From Actinomycetes bacterium (GTDB lineage Bacteria > Actinomycetota > Acidimicrobiia > Acidimicrobiales > Palsa-688): a DNA stretch of 8,218 bases. The notes below the pieces were generated by a model. The model did no database searches. It was not told the DNA's origin and saw only the letters and a list, made by a program, of their open reading frames with translations. The translations under genes were made by a program, and so were the position numbers. Within the stretch, counting starts at the first letter, position 1; the number at the start of each line of letters is the position of its first letter. Shown one piece after another: positions 1 through 5,869 of the stretch. The DNA lies in the NCBI GenBank assembly GCA_021821705.1, contig JAKACE010000064.1, forward strand, positions 1 through 8,218, read 5' to 3'.

Positions 1-1625
1 CGACCATGGTCATGGCCGAGGCGCCCTTCCTGGTGGCCCTGGTCCTGGCCCTGCTGGCCGTGGACGCCTGGGAGCGCCGGCCCGGTTGGCGCCCGGCTGC
101 CGCCAGCGTGGTGGTCCTGGCCTACGCGGTGTGGCTCAAGGAGGCGGGGGTGGGGCTGCTGGTCGGCTTGGGCCTGTACTGGGCGTGGCGGAGGAGGTGG
201 GGGCGCTTGGTCTGGACGGCGGCCGGCTCGGCGCTGCTGCTCGGCCCCGGAGTGGTGGCGCGCCTCATGTCGGACGGCAGCCTGCTCGGCAACCGCTACA
301 CCGGCGAGATAACCAACCCCGGAGGCAGCTTCCCGGGCGCGCTGGCTTCCGAGGTGATGAGCAACATCTGGTCGTACCTGCAGGGCGTGCTGCGCTCTTC
401 GGTGCTCCCGGCCGGTAACCCGCTGGCCAGTGGTGGCCCCGTCCACTGGATGGTCATAGCGGTAGGCGTGTCCGTCCCGGTCCTGGGCGCGCTCGGGGCG
501 GTGGTCTGGTACCGGCGCAGGCCGGCTGCCGAGACCTGGATGGTCGGGGTCTACTTCCTCGAGACCCTCGCTTACCCCTTCAACAACCAGCGCCGGGTGA
601 TCCTCGTCCTGCCCGTGGTCACGCTCTGGTACGTCGTGGGCGTCCACGCTGCGTGGTGCTGGGTCTGGCGGGCTGCCTCCCGTGGGGCGCGCCAGGCGGT
701 GACCCGCCGTGCCGTCGCCGTGGCCGGGGTGGCCGCAGCCCTGGCCGCCACGGTGGGCCCCAGCGTGCCCGGTTTCGGCGCCAACTACCTGTTCGGAGCC
801 CACCTGCAGAGCTCCCGCTTCGTCGGCGCCCCTGCCATCACCATGCTCTCGGCGCTGGGTCAGGCCGCGTCAGTCGTGGAGACGGACTATCGGGGCAGCG
901 TCGCCTATTTCACCGGGCACCGCACGGCATGGTCCGCCTTCACCGTCACGACGGGACAAGGGCCGACGGCCTCGGAAGACCTCGGCAACTGCACTGTGCG
1001 GGATGTGGCGCCCAGGCTCCGTGCCGACGGAGCAAGCTTCTTGCTGCTTGGGGACCTCAACTTCCCCGGCTACATCGACAACCCCTGCCTGCTGGGCCTG
1101 GCGTCGGCGCAGACCACCGCCCGGGCCATCGGTGCCGTGCGGCTCCTGGCGAGCAACGTCGACCAGGACTCCGTTTTCGAACTGTTGGGGCCGGCGAGCG
1201 CCCAGCCCGGCCTGCTCGACCGGACCTCGGGCGTCAGGCCCACGACTGGTGCAGGCGTGCCGTCGAAGGTGGTGCGCATGCCGGGGAACGGTTCGGGCGA
1301 CCACGGCTTCCACGCCTACACGGTGCCGCCGCGAGGAGGTCACGCCAGCGCCGTGTGGAAGTTCGCCCGGCCGGGCGTCGTAACGCAGCTGAGCTTGGGG
1401 CTCGCTTACGCAACGGCACCCGTTCGCTCTACGGAACTGTCCCTCGAAGTGGCACCGGGCCGGTGGGCCCCGGTGGCCACGGCGGCCGGAGCGGTGGGCC
1501 CGGGTGGCGCCCAGCCCTACCTGCTGGCGTTGCCGGGGCGCCGCGCTCTGGCGGCCCGGGTGACGGTGTACACCACGGGGCCGGCGACGATCGGCCTGCT
1601 GCAGGCCATCGGCCCTCGAAGCTGA
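1..1625 (+). CDS. GT-C-like membrane glycosyltransferase (C-terminal part, 5' end outside window)
   Basis: This is the 3' part of a polytopic membrane protein. The frame is open from the first complete codon (base 3), so the gene begins upstream; the ATG at 6 lies within a hydrophobic helix and is not a convincing start. Counting from that ATG, hydrophobic segments lie near residues 1-20, 31-60, 67-88, 147-170, 178-192, 198-222 and 236-254. The remaining ~285 residues are mostly soluble and probably extracytoplasmic, with two cysteines (C329, C361) that could pair. The run NNQRRVILVLPVVTLWYVV resembles the 'R..LP..P' helix of GT39/GT83/GT87-type integral membrane transferases, which move a sugar from a polyprenyl-phosphate donor to cell-envelope targets. 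The acidic catalytic loop of those families sits near the N-terminus, which is missing, so donor and acceptor cannot be read. The stop is TGA at 1623-1625, converging on the dehydrogenase gene 43 bp away. Family call is moderate; a membrane protein of unknown role remains possible. Confidence 0.6.
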   Translation, partial: TMVMAEAPFLVALVLALLAVDAWERRPGWRPAAASVVVLAYAVWLKEAGVGLLVGLGLYWAWRRRWGRLVWTAAGSALLLGPGVVARLMSDGSLLGNRYTGEITNPGGSFPGALASEVMSNIWSYLQGVLRSSVLPAGNPLASGGPVHWMVIAVGVSVPVLGALGAVVWYRRRPAAETWMVGVYFLETLAYPFNNQRRVILVLPVVTLWYVVGVHAAWCWVWRAASRGARQAVTRRAVAVAGVAAALAATVGPSVPGFGANYLFGAHLQSSRFVGAPAITMLSALGQAASVVETDYRGSVAYFTGHRTAWSAFTVTTGQGPTASEDLGNCTVRDVAPRLRADGASFLLLGDLNFPGYIDNPCLLGLASAQTTARAIGAVRLLASNVDQDSVFELLGPASAQPGLLDRTSGVRPTTGAGVPSKVVRMPGNGSGDHGFHAYTVPPRGGHASAVWKFARPGVVTQLSLGLAYATAPVRSTELSLEVAPGRWAPVATAAGAVGPGGAQPYLLALPGRRALAARVTVYTTGPATIGLLQAIGPRS

Positions 1626-1668
1626 CAGCCGCCGGGGCCCGGGTGCGCCGACCTGCCGGCCCGTCCCC

Positions 1669-2694
1669 TCAGGCGCCTGGCAGGACCACCGGCTTGACCG
1701 ACAGGGGATCCCGCCGGCTGGCGTAGAGGGCCTCCTCGACCTGGGCCAGGCTGTAATGACCGGTGACCAGGGCGTCCAGGTCAACGTCACCCGCAGATGC
1801 CAGGGCAATGGCCGTCGGGTAGGTGTTGGCATACCGGAAGGTGCCTGAAAGCTCGATCTCGCGCCTTTGCATGTAGGAAAGCGGGAGCGGCACCTCGGTA
1901 CTGGCCGACATGCCGAAGACCACGGCGCGTCCACCCTCCCTGAGCCCCCGCAGGCCGGCGTGCAAGGCCGGCGTCGCTCCCGAGCACTCGACAAGCACGT
2001 CGGCGCCCAGTCCGGCCAGCGACCGGCCTCCCGCCGAGACGTCCTCGACATGGGTGGCACCCATCCGGCTGGCGAGAGCCAGGCGTGAGGGTACGGTGTC
2101 GCTGACCACCACCTGCGCTGCTCCGGCGCGGCGGGCCACGGCCGCCACCAATAGCCCGATGGGGCCTGCACCTGTTACGAGCACCCGGTCGCCGACCGAC
2201 AGGCGGGCCTTCCATGCCGCGTAGACGCCCACACTCAGAGGCTCTATGAGCGCGGCGGCGTCGTCCGACATGGTGTCCGGCACGGGGTAGCAGAAGTCCT
2301 GGTCGTGGACAACGTAGCGGGCGAAGGTGCCGTCGACCGGTGGTGTGGCGAAGAAGCGCACGTCGGGGCAGAGGTTGTACTCGCCGCTACGGCATGCCCG
2401 GCACCGACGGCATGGGACCCCCGGTTCCATGGCCACCCGCTGGCCCGGCTGCAGCTGCGAGGCACCGGGGCCCAGCTCGACTACGACGCCGGATGCCTCG
2501 TGACCCAGGACAAGGGGACCGTCAACGGTCAGCTCGCCGATGCGGCCCTCTGTGAACCAGTGCACGTCCGAGCCGCACACGCCCACCGCCGACACCTCCA
2601 CGAGGACCTGGCCCGGCCCGGGCCTCGGTACGGGGCGTTGCTCGATCTCGATCCGGCCAGGGACAACCATGACGGCCACCGGTGCTGTTGCCAC
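1669..2694 (-). CDS. Zinc-dependent sorbitol/xylitol dehydrogenase-like MDR oxidoreductase
   Basis: This is a cytoplasmic medium-chain dehydrogenase of 341 residues, the usual length for sorbitol/xylitol/threonine dehydrogenases, which oxidise a secondary alcohol with NAD(P)+. Numbered from the GTG at 2694, the catalytic zinc ligands are C40 (GVCGSDVH), H65 and E66 (LGHEASG), with a further conserved Glu at E151 (IEPLSVGVYA). The structural zinc cysteines are C95, C98, C101 and C109. The Rossmann motif GAGPIG covers 175-180. Asp199 ends the second beta strand (VVVSD), which usually favours NAD+ over NADP+. The segment FFATPPVDGTFARYVV followed by EPLSVGV is typical of the sorbitol/xylitol branch; the substrate cannot be fixed from sequence. 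The frame stays open further upstream, but homology begins near PVAVMVVPGRIEI, so I chose GTG 2694; ATG 2670 (333 residues) is the alternative. A TACGGT box ends 7 nt before the GTG, suggesting a leaderless message. No sugar transporter or kinase is adjacent. Confidence 0.9.
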   Translation of the reverse strand: MATAPVAVMVVPGRIEIEQRPVPRPGPGQVLVEVSAVGVCGSDVHWFTEGRIGELTVDGPLVLGHEASGVVVELGPGASQLQPGQRVAMEPGVPCRRCRACRSGEYNLCPDVRFFATPPVDGTFARYVVHDQDFCYPVPDTMSDDAAALIEPLSVGVYAAWKARLSVGDRVLVTGAGPIGLLVAAVARRAGAAQVVVSDTVPSRLALASRMGATHVEDVSAGGRSLAGLGADVLVECSGATPALHAGLRGLREGGRAVVFGMSASTEVPLPLSYMQRREIELSGTFRYANTYPTAIALASAGDVDLDALVTGHYSLAQVEEALYASRRDPLSVKPVVLPGA

Positions 2695-2700
2695 ACCGCC

Positions 2701-2707
2701 TACCGTA
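2701..2707. promoter_or_regulatory. Overlapping divergent -10 boxes
   Basis: The 7-mer TACCGTA lies in the 18-bp gap between two divergent starts. Read on the plus strand it gives TACCGT (2701-2706), ending 6 nt before the GTG at 2713. Read on the minus strand it gives TACGGT (2707-2702), ending 7 nt before the GTG at 2694. Both fit the actinobacterial -10 pattern TANNNT with initiation at, or one base from, the start codon. No convincing -35 hexamer is seen for either; each would lie inside the opposite gene. Neither start has a good Shine-Dalgarno sequence. Confidence 0.55.
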
Positions 2708-2712
2708 GTGCC

Positions 2713-4521
2713 GTGGCCAGGCAACGCGAGCCGGGGTGGTACGCCGAGCCCGGCGCGCCCGGCCGCTGGCGCTGGTGGGACGGCGAGGCTTGGACCGAGC
2801 ATTCGGCAGACCCCTACGCCCGGTCGGCAGCGGGGGGCCAACCCCCAGGCGGGCCACGATCAGGCGGGCCACCATCAGGCGGGCCACGATCGGGCGGGCC
2901 ACGATCGGGCGGGCCGGCGGCAGGCGGGCCGGCGGCAGGGCTGGGAGCGGTGCACGCCCGCCGCGATACACCACCTGCAGGTACGCCGGCCACGGCCGCG
3001 CCGGGGCCGGGGAAGGGCCCGAGGCCGGGCCGCTCCGGTGGCGCCGGAGCCGGTCGTGGTCCCACGTCCGGGAGCGCAGGCCCTGGCCCCCGGGCGGCGG
3101 GTGGGGCCCATGGCAGCGGAGCTGTGTTCGCCAAGCGCTGGGTAGCCGTCCTGGCCGCTGCCGCCCTCCTGGTCGTGGTGCTTGTGCTGGTGCTGGGCGG
3201 CGGTGGCCCGACGCTGTACTGGCACGGGCAGCACTTCGTGGGCGGTGACGCCGCCCTCTCCCGGGGCGAGCAGGCGATGAAGCAGGTGGCGGCCGACGAC
3301 GAGGGGGCCACCACGGCCGGGAGCAGGTGCTACTTCAGCCTGCCCCTCAGTGGGTCCCACGACGTGTCACCTTTCATTCGTTGCGGGCCGGTCCTGCTCC
3401 CGTGGTCGCGCCAGGACCGCCCCTGGCTGACCTTTCCCCTGTCAGCGGCGACAACCAGCGGCGGGGCACCGCGGTTGTCGGTGCAGACGTCGCCGCTGCC
3501 GTCGGTGACGGTGGCGCTCGACAAGGCAGAGGTGCTCGTGCGCCCCGGTGGCGGCGCCCCGCAGGGCTCGGGCGGACTGAGCGTCCCCGACGTGCCCCGC
3601 CAGCCCTCCGGCTGGACGGGCACCCTGAGCTCACCGCCGGCGACGCTGGCGTCAGCTCCGGCCGGGTCGTTGGCAGTGGCCTGGGCGCAGTCGTACCGGC
3701 TGCTCGCCTACGGGCAGGCAGGATGGCTCCCCGCCCACCTGAGCCCGACGGCGCTGAGGGCGGCCGTCGTGCCGGCCAACAGCGCCTACTCGGTGCCCGG
3801 GCGCACCCCGGGCAAGGGCCCCCGGGCGACGCTGCTGTTGCCGCCGCGCGGTGACGTCTTCGTAATGGCGGAGCTGGCGATCGGCCCGGGGGAGTCGGCG
3901 GGCGCCGTACCGGTACAGGCCGGAGCGGGCGCGGCGGCTGCCGACCGTCCGCTGGTGCAGGTCGTGACGGGGACCAGCGCCTCGACGGTCGCAACGGGAG
4001 GCGGGCCGACGTCACTGGGCGCTGCACCGGTGACGACCACAGTCGTGGCGGTGGTGCCGGCCGGGTCGCAACCGGTGCTCGTGATCACGGACAAGGGGCT
4101 GGCACAGCGGTTCTCGTTGACCGATGGCCAGCTCGGGCGGGGGCCCGGCGTGCTGGCCCGGCCGGCGACAGACGACCCGGTCGACGCCACGGGCCGCCTG
4201 GGCGGCACCCAGGTGCACGTGCTGGACGCGTCGCTGGTCTGGTTCGCCGGCAGCGACGGGGGCACCGTACCCCCTCGCTACAACCAGGCCTACCTCCAGG
4301 TGCTCGCCGGTACGACCCCGGCCAACGCGTCGCTCGGCCTGTCGCCGTCGGACTTCTCCCTCGAGCTGCCGGGAGGGCGTGCCCTCAGCGCCCAGGGCCT
4401 ACCCGTCTACAACCGCCGTGACGTCGTCGTGGGCTTCGTGGTGCCGGCGTCGTTCAGCACGGGGACGGTGGTGGTGTCCTCGGGGCGCAGCTCGTTGCGG
4501 GTGCCGGTGCACTTCGACTGA
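2713..4521 (+). CDS. DUF2510-headed single-pass membrane protein with large extracytoplasmic domain
   Basis: This 602-residue protein has no function I recognise. Residues 7-30 (PGWYAEP...GRWRWWDG..WTEH) are a DUF2510 domain, a short Trp-rich module common at the cytoplasmic N-terminus of actinobacterial membrane proteins. A disordered Gly/Pro/Ser/Ala/Arg linker follows to about residue 135, including the five-residue repeat SGGPR/AGGPA. After the basic AKR (140-142), one transmembrane helix spans about 143-161. The remaining ~440 residues should be outside the membrane: a YWHGQHFVGGD segment, two cysteines (C206, C224) that could form a disulfide, then beta-rich, low-charge sequence with many VVV/TVV strands and an end at VPVHFD. 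The GTG at 2713 is chosen because the DUF2510 motif begins six codons later and a TACCGT box sits 6 nt upstream; upstream codons in this frame lie antisense to the dehydrogenase. serA starts 63 bp downstream on the same strand but has its own -10 box. A cell-surface or envelope role is inference. Confidence 0.85.
   Translation: MARQREPGWYAEPGAPGRWRWWDGEAWTEHSADPYARSAAGGQPPGGPRSGGPPSGGPRSGGPRSGGPAAGGPAAGLGAVHARRDTPPAGTPATAAPGPGKGPRPGRSGGAGAGRGPTSGSAGPGPRAAGGAHGSGAVFAKRWVAVLAAAALLVVVLVLVLGGGGPTLYWHGQHFVGGDAALSRGEQAMKQVAADDEGATTAGSRCYFSLPLSGSHDVSPFIRCGPVLLPWSRQDRPWLTFPLSAATTSGGAPRLSVQTSPLPSVTVALDKAEVLVRPGGGAPQGSGGLSVPDVPRQPSGWTGTLSSPPATLASAPAGSLAVAWAQSYRLLAYGQAGWLPAHLSPTALRAAVVPANSAYSVPGRTPGKGPRATLLLPPRGDVFVMAELAIGPGESAGAVPVQAGAGAAAADRPLVQVVTGTSASTVATGGGPTSLGAAPVTTTVVAVVPAGSQPVLVITDKGLAQRFSLTDGQLGRGPGVLARPATDDPVDATGRLGGTQVHVLDASLVWFAGSDGGTVPPRYNQAYLQVLAGTTPANASLGLSPSDFSLELPGGRALSAQGLPVYNRRDVVVGFVVPASFSTGTVVVSSGRSSLRVPVHFD
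2848..2937 (+). repeat. 15-bp tandem repeat, six copies, in-frame linker
   Basis: GGCGGGCC recurs at 2848, 2863, 2878, 2893, 2908 and 2923, exactly 15 bp apart, within units such as GGCGGGCCACGATCA. The later units diverge (ACGATCG, then GGCGGCA). Each unit encodes five residues (GGPRS, GGPPS, GGPAA), so gain or loss of a unit keeps the frame and only changes the length of the linker between the DUF2510 domain and the membrane helix. Confidence 0.9.
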
Positions 4522-4572
4522 GGCCCCCGGGCGTGTGCCGCTAATCCCAGCCAGGGCGAGCGCTGCTGCCTC

Positions 4573-4578
4573 TAGGCT
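4573..4578 (+). promoter_or_regulatory. -10 box of serA (leaderless)
   Basis: TAGGCT fits TANNNT and ends 6 nt before the serA ATG (spacer GGCCGC). Transcription would begin at or next to the start codon. No Shine-Dalgarno sequence is present before this ATG, which supports a leaderless message. I find no good -35 hexamer at the expected distance. The gap from the previous stop (4522-4584) shows nothing else convincing. Confidence 0.55.
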
Positions 4579-4584
4579 GGCCGC

Positions 4585-5808
4585 ATGACCCTCGAGCGCC
4601 GGCTTCCACAGGACATTCGCGTGCTTCTGCTCGAAAACATCCACCCGGATGCCACAGCCCTGCTCTCCAAGGCGGGCTACCAGGTCGACACGGCCGACAG
4701 GGCACTGGGCGAGGACGAGCTGGTGGAGCGCCTGGCCACGGTCGACGTGGTCGGCCTGCGTAGCAACACCCACGTGACCGAGCGCGCTTTCGAGGCGGCC
4801 CCGCACCTGCTCGCCGTCGGCGCCTTCTGCATCGGCACCAACCAGGTCGACCTGGCGGCGGCCAGCCGGCGGGGGGTGGCCGTGTTCAATGCGCCCTTCT
4901 CCAACACCCGCAGCGTGGTCGAGCTGGTCATCAGTGAGATAATCGCACTGCAGCGCGGCCTCACCGACAAGTCCCGCATGATGCACGAGGGTAAGTGGGA
5001 CAAGTCGGCCAAGGGCAGCCACGAGGTCAGGGGGCGGCGGCTCGGCATCGTCGGCTACGGCAACATCGGTTCGCAACTGTCGGTACTGGCCGAGGCCCTC
5101 GGGATGTCGGTCTGGTTCTACGACACCGAGGACAAACTGGCGCTGGGCAATGCCCGGCGTTGCTCGTCGCTCGAGGAGTTGCTCGAGGCGGTGGACATCG
5201 TCACGCTGCACGTCGACGGGCGCCCGTCAAACAAGGGCCTGTTCGGTGAGGCGGAGCTGGCCAGGATGCGCCAGGGCAGCATATTCCTCAACCTGTCCCG
5301 GGGCTTCGTGGTGGACCATGCCGCCTTGCGGGCGCACATCGAGAGCGGCCACATCGCCGGCGCTGCTGTCGACGTCTTCCCCAAGGAGCCCAAGCGCAAG
5401 GGCGAGCCGTTCGTTTCCGAGCTGCAGGGCCTGCCCAATGTCATCCTGACCCCTCACGTCGGTGGCAGCACGGAGGAGGCCCAGCAGGACATCGGCCGCT
5501 TCGTGGCCGGCAAGCTCCACGACTACCTCTCGTCGGGCTCGACTTCGATGTCGGTCAACTTGCCCAACCTTGTGCTCCCCCCCAACGCCGGAGAGTTCCG
5601 GGTGACCCATGTGCATGCGAACGTTCCCGGGGTCCTGGCCGCAGTCAACAGCCTCTTCGCCACCCACGGCATGAACATCGAGAGCCAGTACCTCGGCACT
5701 CGCGGGGACATCGGCTACGTGATCACGGACACGCCGACGGACTGCCCGGCGGAGGTGCTCGACGCTCTGGCGGAGATGCCGGCCACCATCCGTTTGAGAG
5801 CCCTCTGA
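4585..5808 (+). CDS. serA: D-3-phosphoglycerate dehydrogenase, E. coli type with ACT domain
   Basis: SerA catalyses the first step of L-serine synthesis in the cytoplasm, oxidising 3-phosphoglycerate to 3-phosphohydroxypyruvate with NAD+. The protein has 407 residues, close to E. coli SerA (about 410) and much shorter than the ~530-residue form typical of mycobacteria, which carries an extra intervening domain. The substrate-domain motifs RSNTHVTE and IGTNQVDL are near-identical to the E. coli enzyme. The NAD motif GYGNIG is at 157-162. The catalytic residues are R239 (LSRGFVVD), E268 (VDVFPKEP) and H291 (LTPHVGGST). The C-terminal ACT domain (about 337-407) keeps H344, N346 and N364, matching the residues that bind the inhibitor L-serine in E. 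coli, so feedback inhibition by serine is expected. The E. coli enzyme can also reduce 2-oxoglutarate; whether this one does is unknown. ATG 4585 is preceded by a -10 box and no Shine-Dalgarno sequence. No serB or serC is adjacent. Confidence 0.96.
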   Translation: MTLERRLPQDIRVLLLENIHPDATALLSKAGYQVDTADRALGEDELVERLATVDVVGLRSNTHVTERAFEAAPHLLAVGAFCIGTNQVDLAAASRRGVAVFNAPFSNTRSVVELVISEIIALQRGLTDKSRMMHEGKWDKSAKGSHEVRGRRLGIVGYGNIGSQLSVLAEALGMSVWFYDTEDKLALGNARRCSSLEELLEAVDIVTLHVDGRPSNKGLFGEAELARMRQGSIFLNLSRGFVVDHAALRAHIESGHIAGAAVDVFPKEPKRKGEPFVSELQGLPNVILTPHVGGSTEEAQQDIGRFVAGKLHDYLSSGSTSMSVNLPNLVLPPNAGEFRVTHVHANVPGVLAAVNSLFATHGMNIESQYLGTRGDIGYVITDTPTDCPAEVLDALAEMPATIRLRAL

Positions 5809-5834
5809 AGCTCACTCGAAATCGGGACGAACCC

Positions 5835-5863
5835 CTCAAGTCGCCGTCTCGAAGCGCCGATAA
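5835..5863 (+). promoter_or_regulatory. WhiG/FliA-type (sigma-28 family) promoter of the diguanylate cyclase
   Basis: CTCAA (5835-5839) is followed, after 16 nt, by GCCGATAA (5856-5863). The -10 element is a full match to the classic sigma-28 -10 (E. coli TAAAGTTT-N11-GCCGATAA), and the -35 fits the CTCA(A/C) variant that I recall from FliA-dependent promoters of motile actinobacteria such as Actinoplanes. This is the only GCCGATAA I find in the window on either strand. It lies in the 61-bp gap after serA and ends 6 nt before the ATG at 5870, so the transcript should be leaderless or nearly so. Confidence 0.72.
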
Positions 5864-5869
5864 GGGGGT

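Noticed and set aside
1626..1668. Possible terminator between the convergent glycosyltransferase and dehydrogenase genes
   Set aside because: Only a 5-bp GGGCC/GGCCC pairing with an 18-nt loop and no T-tract; expected by chance in such GC-rich DNA.
653..1726. Long plus-strand frame (357 codons) overlapping the glycosyltransferase gene
   Set aside because: Rich in Arg/Gly/Pro with no hydrophobic or motif structure; typical frame shadow of a high-GC gene whose own frame encodes clear membrane helices.
870..2171. 433-codon minus-strand frame spanning both the glycosyltransferase and dehydrogenase genes
   Set aside because: It crosses the convergent gene boundary, overlaps the dehydrogenase on the same strand in another frame and has no recognisable domain.
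2688..2693. TTGCCA as a -35 box for the DUF2510 gene
   Set aside because: Only 7 nt from the -10 candidate, too close for a sigma-70-type promoter.
2305..2712. Upstream extension of the DUF2510 gene to an ATG at 2305
   Set aside because: This stretch is antisense to the dehydrogenase zinc domain; the real protein begins with the DUF2510 motif just after 2713.
2695..2841. Upstream extension of the dehydrogenase to an ATG at 2841
   Set aside because: The extra residues are Pro/Arg/Ala-rich, not part of the family, and lie antisense to the DUF2510 domain.
4399..5211. 270-codon minus-strand frame across the start of serA
   Set aside because: Antisense to a gene with complete catalytic motifs; His/Gly/Arg-rich composition typical of a shadow frame.
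5862..5868. AAGGGGG as a Shine-Dalgarno for the cyclase
   Set aside because: It is 1 nt from ATG 5870 and 13 nt from ATG 5882, and it overlaps the end of the GCCGATAA -10 box, so it would lie upstream of the transcript start.
5809..5869. A riboswitch (for example for c-di-GMP) ahead of the cyclase
   Set aside because: The gap is 61 bp and the promoter occupies its end; no room for a transcribed leader.
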